Positions 36,201 to 45,083 of a stretch of DNA of 64,000 nucleotides are shown here, piece after piece; within the stretch, counting starts at the first letter, position 1, and the number at the start of each line of letters is the position of its first letter. The notes beneath the pieces were generated by a model. It had not been told where the DNA came from. It searched no databases and saw only the letters and a list, made by a program, of their open reading frames with translations. The translations under genes and the position numbers were made by a program. This DNA comes from Segetibacter sp. (GTDB taxonomy: Bacteria > Bacteroidota > Bacteroidia > Chitinophagales > Chitinophagaceae): NCBI GenBank assembly GCA_028288485.1, contig JAQBNO010000163.1:1-64000 (forward strand), read 5' to 3'.

Positions 36201-36231
36201 TTTGAAAAAGAAATTGAATTATGTACGTTTG
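36201..36231 (+). promoter_or_regulatory. Bacteroidetes consensus promoter of the GntR regulator
   Basis: TTTG (36201-36204) and TACGTTTG (36224-36231) are separated by exactly 19 bases and match the Bacteroidetes primary-sigma consensus TTTG-N19-TAnnTTTG. Transcription should start a few bases later, leaving a leader of roughly a dozen bases before ATG 36251. Confidence 0.75.
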
Positions 36232-36250
36232 ACCGCGACGACACACTTAT

Positions 36251-37282
36251 ATGAAAACTTCTCCATTTTACCGGCTCATAAATTTTGACGAATTTTCCGC
36301 GACCCCAAAATACCTTCAGTTGGCAAATTCCATTATCAATGCCATTGAAAACCGTAAGATCCAAATCGATGACGTTCTTCCCTCGATCAACGAATTAAGT
36401 TCCGAGTTTGAGATTTCCAGGGATACTGCCGAAAAAGGTTATAAGTATTTAAAAAGAATGGGAATCATTGCCTCTGTGCCCGGCAAAGGTTATTTTATAA
36501 AAAATGTAGATGTTGAAAGAAAGATCAAAATTTTTTTACTGGTCAATAAGTTAAGTGCCCATAAGAAGATCATCTACGATTCCTTAGTCGCCAAACTTGG
36601 CCAGGCGGCCGCCATCGATTTTTATATTTACAACAATAACTTTTCTCTCTTTAAAAAGCTCATCGAAAACTGCAAGAGCGATTACCATTATTACGTTATC
36701 ATTCCTCACTTTTTAGAGAGGACAGAAAGTGCCTGTAATGTTATAAACACCTTGCCCAAGGAAAAACTTATTTTACTTGACAAGCTTGTACCGGGCGTTA
36801 CCGGAAACTATGGAGCCATTTACGAGAATTTCGAAGATGACATATATAATGCGTTAGTGGAGGCGCTGCCGCAGCTGGCCAAATACAACACCATAAAAAT
36901 CACTTTCCCCGAGTATACTTATCATCCCGATGAGATTTTAATTGGCTTTAAAAAGTTTTGCCAGGATTATGCCTTTCACTCGAAGGTGGTGCATAGAATA
37001 GAAAATGAACCCATCAAAAAAGGTGAAGTATATATCAACTTAATGGAAGATGACCTGGTAACGCTAATTGAAAAAATACTGGATACCGATCTTAAAATAG
37101 GTGAAGACGTAGGTGTGATCTCTTACAACGAGACAGCTTTAAAAAGAATCATACTGAATGGCATTACTACTATTTCAACCGACTTCCATATGATGGGTGA
37201 AAAAACTGCCGAACTTATTTTAAACAATTCTGTCGAACATATTGAAGCAAGGTTTTTCTTGACCTTGAGGAATTCGTTGTAG
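36251..37282 (+). CDS. GntR-family regulator with sugar-binding-type sensor domain
   Basis: The 343-residue protein has an N-terminal GntR winged helix (about 10-80; NSIINAIENRKIQIDDVLPS and EISRDTAEKGYKYLKRMG). The C-terminal domain resembles LacI/periplasmic-binding-protein sensors (VGVISYNETALKRIILNG, TTISTDFHMMGEKTAELIL). Such architecture is common in Bacteroidota sugar regulators. It is divergent from rhaT and the rhamnose operon, so it probably senses rhamnose or a derivative and controls these genes. The start is supported by a canonical promoter immediately upstream. Confidence 0.88.
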   Translation: MKTSPFYRLINFDEFSATPKYLQLANSIINAIENRKIQIDDVLPSINELSSEFEISRDTAEKGYKYLKRMGIIASVPGKGYFIKNVDVERKIKIFLLVNKLSAHKKIIYDSLVAKLGQAAAIDFYIYNNNFSLFKKLIENCKSDYHYYVIIPHFLERTESACNVINTLPKEKLILLDKLVPGVTGNYGAIYENFEDDIYNALVEALPQLAKYNTIKITFPEYTYHPDEILIGFKKFCQDYAFHSKVVHRIENEPIKKGEVYINLMEDDLVTLIEKILDTDLKIGEDVGVISYNETALKRIILNGITTISTDFHMMGEKTAELILNNSVEHIEARFFLTLRNSL

Positions 37283-37659
37283 TGATAAAAGAAGGGGAAT
37301 ATTTTTGGTACCTGGCTTTTAAACTTTAATTTATCTGCCGTTGCGTCGCACTCTTGTACGTAAGGTTCTTTAAGGCTCTTTTTTACCTCATCCTCGGTCC
37401 TTCTCGATAGGAGAAGGAGGCCAGGCAGGATTGATAAACTGACTTTTGCATTATCCGGTCAGCTATTATTTAACCTTCTAAAAACGAATGAAAAGCTATT
37501 GGCATTATCTCTTTGCGTTTCTTTGCGGCTTCTTAGCGTCCTTTGCGGTGCTTTTCAGATCGATCCACCAATTTAAATAATTGGGAGGTTTTTTTGCAAA
37601 AGAACGCAACGAGAATTAAACCATGAAATTGAATTTGTAAAAAAATAAACAAATTAAAA
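37283..37659. other. Gap with dispersed repeat and low-complexity words
   Basis: The gap holds a minus copy of the dispersed repeat (37339-37359) and a CTTTGCGTTTCTTTGCGG-type stretch (37512-37555). The latter is related to low-complexity intergenic words also seen near 22700 and 32730. No gene is seen. Confidence 0.6.
37339..37359 (-). repeat. Dispersed intergenic repeat, copy 6 (GC variant)
   Basis: On the minus strand it reads GTACAAGAGTGCGACGCAAC, identical over that length to the copy at 22785-22811. Confidence 0.75.
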
Positions 37660-38787
37660 ATGAATAAACGTGTTTTGCTTTCCCTTTGTCTTGCCTTCTC
37701 ATTATGTATAATCCTACCGTCACACTCGTTTGGCCAGGCAACTACAGGTTCTGCTGAGTCTTCAACATTTACCGTACAAAAACTATATGAAGATTTCAGT
37801 AATCCATGGGGCATGGCATGGCTTCCCGACGGAAGAATGCTGGTAACTGAAAGAGCCGGACAAATCCTTGTTTTTAAAAACGATAAGTATACCGGCCAGA
37901 AGCTCGTTGGGGTACCAAAGGTCTTCAGCCAGGGGCAAGGTGGCTTGCTCGATATCAAGCTTCACCCTGGTTACGCAAAAAACAAATGGATCTATATCTC
38001 GTATTCAAAACCGGTTGAAGGTGGAGCAACTACGGCTATTATGCGTTTTAAACTTGTTGGAAACGAATTAACAGAGAAAAAAGACATTTTTTTAGCCAGG
38101 CCATTCATTAAAGCTGATTACCATTTTGGAAGCAGGATCGTTTTTGATAAAGACAACTTCCTTTACTTCAGTTCAGGAGAAAGAGGTACACAGCCAAAAG
38201 TTCAGCAACTCGATAATGACCACGGCAAGATCCATAGGATCTATGACGACGGACGTATTCCTGAAGACAACCCGTTTGTAGGACAAAAAGATGCACATGG
38301 TTCTATCTGGACTTACGGACACCGTAATCCACAGGGAATGGTGTACGATGCCGAAAACAATACCATTTGGGCAGTCGAGCATGGCCCGAAAGGCGGAGAC
38401 GAACTGAACCTGATCGAAAAAGGCAAGAATTACGGCTGGCCCAAAACCTCGTATGGAATAAACTACGACGGGTCCGTTCTTACGAAAGATAAAGAGCTGG
38501 AGGGTATTACCAATCCTGTCCGTTACTGGGTTCCTTCAATCGGCCCTTGTGGAATGGCGCTTGTAACGAGTGACCGATACCCTGAATGGAAGGGTAATTT
38601 GCTGGTGGCTGCGCTTGCCTTCCGCCATATTGCCCGTGTTCAACTCAATGGAACCACTTATGCAACAGAAGAAAAATTACTTCAGGATACAGGCCGTTTC
38701 AGATGCGTAGGGCAAAGCCCCGATGGTTATTTGTATGCGATAACAGAAGGCCCGGGATTATTGCTGAAGTTGATTCCAAAGCGTTAG
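37660..38787 (+). CDS. PQQ-dependent sugar (aldose) dehydrogenase
   Basis: The 375-residue periplasmic protein has a signal peptide (ending HSFGQ) and the six-bladed propeller of soluble PQQ sugar dehydrogenases such as E. coli YliI/Asd. Family segments are NPWGMAWLPDGRMLVTERAG near residues 47-66, GQGGLLDIKLHPGYA near 92, YGHRNPQGMVYD near 213 and EHGPKGGDELNLIEKGKNYG near 233. It should oxidise aldoses outside the cytoplasm using PQQ. No PQQ synthesis genes are in the window. A strong terminator follows, so it is monocistronic. Confidence 0.92.
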   Translation: MNKRVLLSLCLAFSLCIILPSHSFGQATTGSAESSTFTVQKLYEDFSNPWGMAWLPDGRMLVTERAGQILVFKNDKYTGQKLVGVPKVFSQGQGGLLDIKLHPGYAKNKWIYISYSKPVEGGATTAIMRFKLVGNELTEKKDIFLARPFIKADYHFGSRIVFDKDNFLYFSSGERGTQPKVQQLDNDHGKIHRIYDDGRIPEDNPFVGQKDAHGSIWTYGHRNPQGMVYDAENNTIWAVEHGPKGGDELNLIEKGKNYGWPKTSYGINYDGSVLTKDKELEGITNPVRYWVPSIGPCGMALVTSDRYPEWKGNLLVAALAFRHIARVQLNGTTYATEEKLLQDTGRFRCVGQSPDGYLYAITEGPGLLLKLIPKR

Positions 38788-38801
38788 AGCGAAAAAATCT
38801 T

Positions 38802-38855
38802 TTTTTTAAACAGGAACGGCTGACTTGCCTAAGTCAGCCGTTCCTGTTTAAAAAA
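38802..38855. terminator. Strong intrinsic terminator after the sugar dehydrogenase
   Basis: Arms of about 25 bp (38802-38826 and 38831-38855), perfectly paired around a 4-base loop (GCCT), with an A/T-rich base. The symmetry lets it work on both strands. Confidence 0.9.
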
Positions 38856-38902
38856 TACCGAAGTTTATGAAGCCTTTAATTTAATTGTTATTGCACCAAT
38901 CA

Positions 38903-39409
38903 TTATAACCCGATCATATTCGCAAAAAAGATAGCATTCATGAATATCTTGTTTGTACCAAACCAAAATGCCCTAAAGTTTACATTATCAACCATCGAAA
39001 TAATACGACCGCGCCCCAACTGGTCGATATTTATATCAGCAGAATTCTTTATCAGGTCTTTATGACCCCGATACATATAACCACTTGTAAAGGATTACCT
39101 GTAAACATCACCGGAGAATCGTACGAATAGTTATTCTGATCCATGAACAACGTATTACTTTTAAAAATGCTGAGTGTTGGTGAAATATATCCATAACACA
39201 GAGGATGGGTAACATCGATACGGGCCTCAAATATAGAACCTCTCATATCCTTTGCACGTGTTTCATCCGACCGTAAATGGTACGCCATCATCGTGGTGGT
39301 ATCCTTCTTGGCAGAGTCTGACTTAAAATGAACCTTTGTAAGTCCATTCGTGCTTAACCATTTTACTGCATCGTCGGTGGCCACTACAGCAGGAAAGTTA
39401 TCTTTTTTT
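38903..39409 (-). pseudogene. Remnant of a zinc carboxypeptidase (M14) C-terminal part
   Basis: On the minus strand the frame ending at 39052 reads FPAVVATDDAVKWLSTNGL, FEARIDVTHPLCYGY and MFTGNPLQV. After a frameshift near 39065 a second frame continues HKDLIKNSADINIDQLGRGR and NVNFRAFWFGTNKIFMNAIF to a stop at 38903. Together these resemble the C-terminal region of Bacteroidota M14-family zinc carboxypeptidases. The catalytic part is missing upstream, where the frame breaks off near an A/T run at 39410. It is a truncated, frameshifted fossil, not a working gene. Confidence 0.65.
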
Positions 39410-39655
39410 TATATAACAAAGATTACTTATTTATCTTCATACTTACAAGTACCCGCCCCGTTCCAATTAAAGTATTGTCGCCTTTATCTTATAGCAAAAA
39501 AATGTTAAGCGGAATATTTAATATCAGCTTCAAAGACCGTACAGTTGTCGGTCGTCATATATTCAATTGTACGCTTCTTTTAGCATTAACTGGTTAAGCA
39601 ATAAATAACAGCTGTTCTAAATATCCCCGTTATCAACTCTCAATTACTGCCTTCC

Positions 39656-39832
39656 TTAATTATTGGTGGTTTGTCCTTCTTCCTCTTCATTTACTATTTC
39701 GTTTTGCTCCTGTTCATTTACAATATCCTCTTCATCTCCGGGCTTACCTAATACATTCGCCATTTCTGAAAGATGCATTCCAGTAAAATGCTCATCTTTT
39801 TCGGCTTTATTTGGGTGTTTATCGTTTTGCAT
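39656..39832 (-). CDS. Small acidic hypothetical protein (58 residues)
   Basis: A minus-strand frame from ATG 39832 encodes 58 residues starting MQNDKHPNKAEKDEHFTGMH and rich in Glu, Asp and Asn towards the C-terminus (DEEDIVNEQEQNEIVNEEEE). There is no signal peptide or membrane segment. I do not recognise the family. The clean composition and position before other small stress-type genes on the same strand (CsbD) support a real gene. Confidence 0.5.
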   Translation of the reverse strand: MQNDKHPNKAEKDEHFTGMHLSEMANVLGKPGDEEDIVNEQEQNEIVNEEEEGQTTNN

Positions 39833-40213
39833 AATTGTAATGTTGTAAGTTGAAATAAACGGTTTGGTTTTCTACAAAGTTCTGCATTTCCAGCATCCTT
39901 TACTGGTACTATTGCTAAAGCAGGGAAAAACGGGTCGTCGAATGTCTAATCAACGTTGTTGATTTAAGCCACTCTTGTAAGACATCATTTGTGTAACAGC
40001 CTCCTATATGCAAGGTTTGTTCCTTTCATTTCGTTGATGAAAAGAAGCTAACCCACAGTAAAAATCGGGTCGGGCGACGAAAATCCGGAAAGAAACGATA
40101 ACATCGCGTTTCTTTCCTTGTAGCACCAGGCCAAATAATTCTGTAAGTAAACGATATTGGATGTCTAATGATTACTGATCCTGCCGAAATAGTTTGAGGT
40201 AAACTCCGGCCAA
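39833..40213. other. Gap without recognised features
   Basis: Apart from a partial dispersed-repeat end (CACTCTTGTAAG near 39971) I see nothing in this stretch. Confidence 0.5.
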
Positions 40214-40243
40214 CGAAAAAGGCTTCCATAAAATGGAAGCCTT
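40214..40243 (-). terminator. Intrinsic terminator of the CsbD gene
   Basis: The perfect 11-bp arms AAGGCTTCCAT and ATGGAAGCCTT enclose a 3-base loop, followed on the minus strand by a T-run. It lies 24 bases after the csbD stop codon. Confidence 0.85.
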
Positions 40244-40266
40244 AAATTAATTTTAGCAAAACAAAC

Positions 40267-40455
40267 TTAACCGAGAGACCTGATCCAGGCAACAACTTCA
40301 TCTTTTGTTTTTCCAAGTTTCTGCTGTAATCTTCCAAAAAATTCATCGTCTTTTCCTTCTTCGTACTCCACGTCGTCATCGGTTAGTCCACCGTGGGCTT
40401 GTTTCAATTTCCCTTTAAATTCATTGATATCGCCCTTAAATTCTAACTTGTCCAT
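40267..40455 (-). CDS. CsbD family stress protein
   Basis: The 62-residue hydrophilic protein matches the CsbD family of general-stress proteins ([20 protein letters not shown] at 9-28, then [16 protein letters not shown]). Its biochemical role is unknown; related genes are induced by general stress. It is monocistronic, with its own terminator. Confidence 0.9.
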   Translation of the reverse strand: MDKLEFKGDINEFKGKLKQAHGGLTDDDVEYEEGKDDEFFGRLQQKLGKTKDEVVAWIRSLG

Positions 40456-40569
40456 AATATTAAGTTTAGAAAATCAATAAAAAAACTGTGCCTTTATTTC
40501 CTCCTGAAGATTTTTTTCGCAATCTCAGAATACTTAGAATGAGGCACTTCTTTGGCCATAGCACCTGGA

Positions 40570-40830
40570 TTATAAAGCACCTACACTTTCGCTTACTTCC
40601 ATTTCGTTTGCTGAAATCGCATGAAAAACGCCTGCGCTGATCTCGGTTTTTTCAACAGGAAACGAATTACCTTTTGCTAAACTCCAGCATCCTTCACCAT
40701 CCTTTTCTACTACAAGTAGCGCTGGATTTGCATTTAAATTTCTTACAAACACGTTATACCTTATCGGGTACAACAGTCTTTCAAATTCAATTTCATGTCC
40801 TTGAATTGTTTTTACGAAGGATTGTTTCAT
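40570..40830 (-). CDS. Small hypothetical protein (86 residues)
   Basis: From ATG 40830 the frame encodes MKQSFVKTIQGHEIEFERLL and then YNVFVRNLNANPALLVVEKD, with no signal peptide or membrane segment. I do not recognise the family. The open frame extends to 40932, but the upstream part has no support. Just after the stop a second frame (40494-40569) reads LYNPGAMAKEVPHSKYSEIA to a basic end, which could be a lost C-terminus after a frameshift or a separate 22-residue peptide. Confidence 0.55.
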   Translation of the reverse strand: MKQSFVKTIQGHEIEFERLLYPIRYNVFVRNLNANPALLVVEKDGEGCWSLAKGNSFPVEKTEISAGVFHAISANEMEVSESVGAL

Positions 40831-41192
40831 ACTGTAAATATTAGAGTAAATAATTGGTACTGGTATGTTGGAACCCGCAATTCGAAATATGGTGCGGCAA
40901 GTATAAAAATTTGATATAGGAAAGTTAGACAACGAAGATCACCAACCAAAAAACATTCTGATAAATATTAATCTCTTAACATAGATCATTCTTTTATACT
41001 GTGTAACGCCTTCAAAGATTAAAAAGTTAGAATAAAAGCTAAAGGACGGATTAGACACCTCCTTATCGGCGCGAAAGGCAGAATTGCAATGTTTTGGAGC
41101 AGTTCCGCTATTTGCTGAACTGCTAAAAAGATTACAAAAAGTACAAGAGGGCCCTTCGACTTCGCTCAAGATCCGTGTTCAATAATGCGTTA

Positions 41193-41221
41193 CAGTACAA
41201 GCGAGCGTGGCAAGGATGATG
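41193..41221 (+). repeat. Dispersed intergenic repeat, copy 7 (diverged)
   Basis: The core AGTACAAGCGAGCGTGGCAA followed by GGATGATG keeps the pattern of the family with several substitutions. Confidence 0.55.
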
Positions 41222-41641
41222 CTTTAAAAAACAAATGTTTGTAACAAAAAATAATTCAATTCTTTAATTCCTGGTTCTCTAATTCAATATCGTTTACTTA
41301 AGAATTATTTTCCTGTTCTCGTACTTGGCAACATTAGCCATAGTTGTTCATGTTTTACTGATCATGTTTTGTTTTTCTTTTTTTCTTCATAAAAAAAGAA
41401 ACAAAAAAATCAAGACTGCATCGAAAAGGCTAAAAATTAGCAGAACAGGCTAAAATGAAATAAGTCACAACGGCAGAATATAATCGGGCTTTAGTAGGAC
41501 TTACAGAGTAAGAACATTAGCAGGCATCTGGAACATCTATTTCATTTCTTAACGCCTGTCCCGCTAATTTTCTTAACGCCTTTTCGATGAGGTCGGGGGA
41601 AGAAAAAAAGTTTTTGTTTATAATTAAACTACGGCCAGTAA

Positions 41642-41687
41642 TTATGCGTGTTCTGTTTGATTGGCTATCCGAACAGAACACGCATAA
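41642..41687. repeat. Perfect 16-bp inverted repeat
   Basis: The arms TTATGCGTGTTCTGTT (41642-41657) and AACAGAACACGCATAA (41672-41687) are perfectly complementary around a 14-base spacer. No T-run follows on either strand, so it is not an intrinsic terminator. Confidence 0.85.
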
Positions 41688-41909
41688 GAAACAAATGCTG
41701 AAGCCACAGTAGCACGCCAGCTTAATCAAGGAACAATGAAAGGAACGGGCTGTTTCGTTCCTTTCTTGAATTTTCTTTGGTTACTTTCTTTTTTTCAAGA
41801 AAAAGAAAGTGACAAACTTGGCATGTAAGCAGGCTTGAAATTAACTAGCGTCTTACAAAGTCGCTTAAGTAAACGAGATTCATTCCTAATTCCTAATTGC
41901 AATACCCTC

Positions 41910-42638
41910 CTACCCATTCACCAAACACCCCACAATAATCCCCGTTGCAATTGCCGCATTTAACGACTCCGCTTTGCCAACCTTTGGAATAGTAACCGGG
42001 TGCGTAATCTTCGAAATAAAAGGTTCGCGTATACCTTTTGACTCATTGCCGATTACCAGCAAACCCTCGTTAACTTTACCGACCGAATAAATATTTTTGC
42101 CATTTAGCAACGCTCCATAAACATTTATATCAACCCCCGGTTCCCAATGGTTCAAATCTTTATACCAGCAGTTCACCCTCATAATGCTTCCCATAGTAGA
42201 TTGAACCACTTTAGCATTATATATGTCGACACAATCGTTGCTGCAAATAATTTGTTGTACGTTAAACCAGTCCGCAATTCTAATGATTGTTCCCATATTG
42301 CCCGGATCCTGGATCCCATCCAACACTATAGTCAGCTGATCGTTTAAAACCGGTTCACCTGGCGGTGTGCGTTGATTCGCAATTACCACCACTTCGTGTG
42401 GTGTTTGCAGCTGGCTGATACGACTTAATTCGACAGCAGAAATTTCGCTTACCGGAACTTTTACAGCGGTATTTTTTTCAATCCATTCACGAGTTGCGTA
42501 TATATGCTGAACACCAGGTTGGTTGTGTAGCAGTTCTTCTGCAAGCTTTGGTCCTTCGGCTATAAAGAGCGACGCCTGGTCCCTTTCTTTTTTGTGGCCT
42601 AAAGATTGAATATATTTGAGTTCATTTTTAGTTAGCAT
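41910..42638 (-). CDS. TrmH/SpoU family RNA 2'-O-methyltransferase
   Basis: The 242-residue enzyme transfers methyl from S-adenosylmethionine to a ribose 2'-OH in tRNA or rRNA. It has an N-terminal substrate-binding part (ASLFIAEGPKLAEELL near 22-37) and the SpoU knot motifs DGIQDPGNMGTIIRIADWF near 105, GLLVIGNESKGI near 193 and NAAIATGIIVG near 227. I chose ATG 42638 (MLTKNELKYIQSL); an ATG at 42653 would overlap the divergent tamL start. The exact target nucleotide is not known. Confidence 0.9.
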   Translation of the reverse strand: MLTKNELKYIQSLGHKKERDQASLFIAEGPKLAEELLHNQPGVQHIYATREWIEKNTAVKVPVSEISAVELSRISQLQTPHEVVVIANQRTPPGEPVLNDQLTIVLDGIQDPGNMGTIIRIADWFNVQQIICSNDCVDIYNAKVVQSTMGSIMRVNCWYKDLNHWEPGVDINVYGALLNGKNIYSVGKVNEGLLVIGNESKGIREPFISKITHPVTIPKVGKAESLNAAIATGIIVGCLVNG

Positions 42639-42644
42639 ATTAAT

Positions 42645-45083
42645 ATGTTTCATTTGTACGGGACGCCAAAAAACCCTTTTTTACTGCTTTTCATTGCAAT
42701 CGTGCTGCTGGCATCGTGTACAACTGTAAAAAGCATCATGTTAGACGTAAAGGAATATCCCCCAAACACGCCTTTTGTTTTCAAAAATAACATTACTGTT
42801 ACCGGCGAAGTATCGAAAGACGAAAAAAAACGACTTGAAACGGAATTGTATAATTACTGGGACGATAGCCTGAAAGTAAACGCCATACTTAAATTTGGTA
42901 TTAGAACGGTTATAAAAAACCCCTACGTTTTCGACAGCGCGAACATTAACCGGAGTATTACTTTCATGAACTCGTACCTGAATACGCAGGGTTATTATAA
43001 TGCTGAGATTACCCCCGCTCCCGTTATAATTGATACAGTAGGAGACGAACTCAGAACAACTGTACAAATGGATATTGATGTAAAAAAGAATTTAAAGATC
43101 GACTCCATTACTTATGATTCCTTAGCTACACCGGGATTACAGCAATTAACCGAAGAAAATAAAAAAGAAAGTTTATTAACCAGGGGCAAACCGTTTACGA
43201 AAGCAACTATATCGGGCGAATTAGACCGGCTGGTTTCGTTATATAGGAAAAATGGTTACTATAAATTTACCCGTGAAAATATTTATGCTGAAGTTGATAC
43301 AACTAATGTTTCACTATTGGAGCTTACCCTCGATCCTTTTGAACAGGCAAGAAGGATTGCGGAAGCAGAGTCGAAGCGAAGAGCAAACCCAACCATTAAT
43401 GTAGTTATTAAACAACGCTCCACTCCCGATAGTAATGCCTTTGCCAAGTATTATGTTGGCAAGATTTATTACTATCCCGAAACAAGGATAACCGATGTGC
43501 CGGATTCTCTGATCCGTACAACCTTTCCCCTGGTTGATACAGCCAGAGAGTTTACATTAAAGCAAAAAGTTCGCGACATAAAAATGAGGCCTTTACGCGA
43601 ACATACCTATCTGAAAGAAGGCGTATTATACGACGAACAAAGTTATTTTAAAACAGTAAATGCCTTTTCACAGATGGGTCCGTGGAACCAGGTAGACATA
43701 CGAACAATAAACAGGAAGGATCTTCGGCGTTTTGCAGGCACAGATTCAGTCAGCACAGATTCGACAAATATTCTTGACTTTCACTTTTTTCTTACCCCCG
43801 CCCCCAAGTATTCTTTCGGGTACGACCTGGAAGTGAGCCGCAATAGCGGGAGCATCATTACGGGCAATCTTTTAGGCGTTACAAACGTGGTAACACTGCG
43901 TAACCGAAATGTATGGAAACAGGCAATTCAGTCTGCAACCAACCTTAGGGCCGGTGTTGAACTTGGGTTTTCTGATACTCTTTTGCAAACTTTCCAAACC
44001 AGTGTTTCCCAAACATACAGCATACCCCGCTTCTTAACTCCCTGGAGAATCAGGGGTGTAAAACAATTAGACGATTATAAAACCGTAGTAAATTTTAATG
44101 CTTCATATACTGACCGCAGAAACTTTTTCAGGCTGCGTTCTGCCGTTGCATCATGGGGATATGAGTGGAAGAAAAAGAACCACGTATGGCTCTACCGGCC
44201 GCTGAATGTGGAGTTATACAGCCTCGATACCTTGCAGGGATTGCGCGAGGCTTTTGTCTCGAACCCGTTTTTACGAACTGCATTTAATACCGGGTATGTT
44301 GTTAGCCAAAACCTCACTTACAGCATCACTTTCCCCAACAAAAACCGTCCTAATATCATAAATAACTTTCGCATTTCAGGCGAGGAAGCAGGTGGACTTC
44401 TTGGTAGGTTTCCCGGGCTAAGAGACAAAATTTACCAATACTTAAAAGTGGAGGCCGAGTTCAGGCAACTTAGAAGCTGGACAAAAACCGCCTTTGCCTA
44501 CCGCTTTTTTGGTGGAATTGGAATTAATTATGGAGACACATCAACCGCAATAGGTAAGTCACTACCTTTTTTTAAGCAATTTGTTGCAGGCGGCCCGTAT
44601 AGCATGAGAGCCTGGGGGATTCGACAACTGGGATTAGGCTCGTCTTTGCGAAGCGATACCTCTACTACCTTTCGCGACCGGTTTGGAGATATACAACTGG
44701 AAATGAATTTCGAGTACCGTTTCCCAATCACAGCGATAGGTGGTGTAAAAATAAACAGCGCTTTATTTGCTGATATAGGCAATATCTGGAACCTTAAAAA
44801 TGTTGTCGAGAACCCCGAAAACAGCAAGATTACCCTTAGCCGGTTCTACAGAGACATAGCTGTTGGGGCCGGGACCGGCCTTCGTTTCGACTTTAACTAT
44901 TTCCTTGTACGGTTCGATTTTGCCTACAAAGTAAAAGACCCGGCTCGAACCCGCAACAACGGCTGGATGAGCATCCGCGACTTTGAATGGCGAAACCGTG
45001 AACATGAGGTCATGGATGGTAACGGGAGGTCGCTAAAAAGGAATAACTTTTCGTTCCAGCTAGGTATAGGCATGCCCTTCTGA
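42645..45083 (+). CDS. tamL: Lipidated TamA-type outer-membrane assembly protein (TamL)
   Basis: The 812-residue BamA/TamA superfamily protein begins with a lipoprotein signal (FLLLFIAIVLLASC, lipobox LASC), the mark of the Bacteroidota TamL variant. POTRA-like domains follow (about 45-330; one ends in RRIAEAESKRR). The C-terminal 16-strand barrel region includes FFGGIGINYGD, FVAGGPYSMRAWGIRQLG (the VRGF/Y-like loop motif) and GAGTGLRFDFNYFLVRFDFA, ending in an aromatic residue (IGMPF). It should work with TamB, encoded at 2.6-7.5 kb. Its 3' end overlaps convergent truB by 24 bases. Confidence 0.92.
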   Translation: MFHLYGTPKNPFLLLFIAIVLLASCTTVKSIMLDVKEYPPNTPFVFKNNITVTGEVSKDEKKRLETELYNYWDDSLKVNAILKFGIRTVIKNPYVFDSANINRSITFMNSYLNTQGYYNAEITPAPVIIDTVGDELRTTVQMDIDVKKNLKIDSITYDSLATPGLQQLTEENKKESLLTRGKPFTKATISGELDRLVSLYRKNGYYKFTRENIYAEVDTTNVSLLELTLDPFEQARRIAEAESKRRANPTINVVIKQRSTPDSNAFAKYYVGKIYYYPETRITDVPDSLIRTTFPLVDTAREFTLKQKVRDIKMRPLREHTYLKEGVLYDEQSYFKTVNAFSQMGPWNQVDIRTINRKDLRRFAGTDSVSTDSTNILDFHFFLTPAPKYSFGYDLEVSRNSGSIITGNLLGVTNVVTLRNRNVWKQAIQSATNLRAGVELGFSDTLLQTFQTSVSQTYSIPRFLTPWRIRGVKQLDDYKTVVNFNASYTDRRNFFRLRSAVASWGYEWKKKNHVWLYRPLNVELYSLDTLQGLREAFVSNPFLRTAFNTGYVVSQNLTYSITFPNKNRPNIINNFRISGEEAGGLLGRFPGLRDKIYQYLKVEAEFRQLRSWTKTAFAYRFFGGIGINYGDTSTAIGKSLPFFKQFVAGGPYSMRAWGIRQLGLGSSLRSDTSTTFRDRFGDIQLEMNFEYRFPITAIGGVKINSALFADIGNIWNLKNVVENPENSKITLSRFYRDIAVGAGTGLRFDFNYFLVRFDFAYKVKDPARTRNNGWMSIRDFEWRNREHEVMDGNGRSLKRNNFSFQLGIGMPF

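Larger units (their letters stand above)
40831..41909. other. Long non-coding stretch with repeats and hairpins
   Basis: This kilobase has no supported gene. It contains a GAGCGAAGTCGAAGGG-type word (minus, 41153-41168), a dispersed-repeat copy (41193-41221), a perfect 16-bp inverted repeat (41642-41687) and a TTACTTTCTTTTT hairpin (41779-41813). A minus frame at 41517-41640 ends in protein-like sequence (SPDLIEKALRKLAGQALRNE) and may be a fragment of a lost gene. Confidence 0.5.

Noticed and set aside
41517-41729. 70-codon minus frame in the gene-free stretch
   Set aside because: The N-terminal part runs through the 16-bp inverted repeat and has no family likeness; only its end looks protein-like, so it is listed as a possible fragment.
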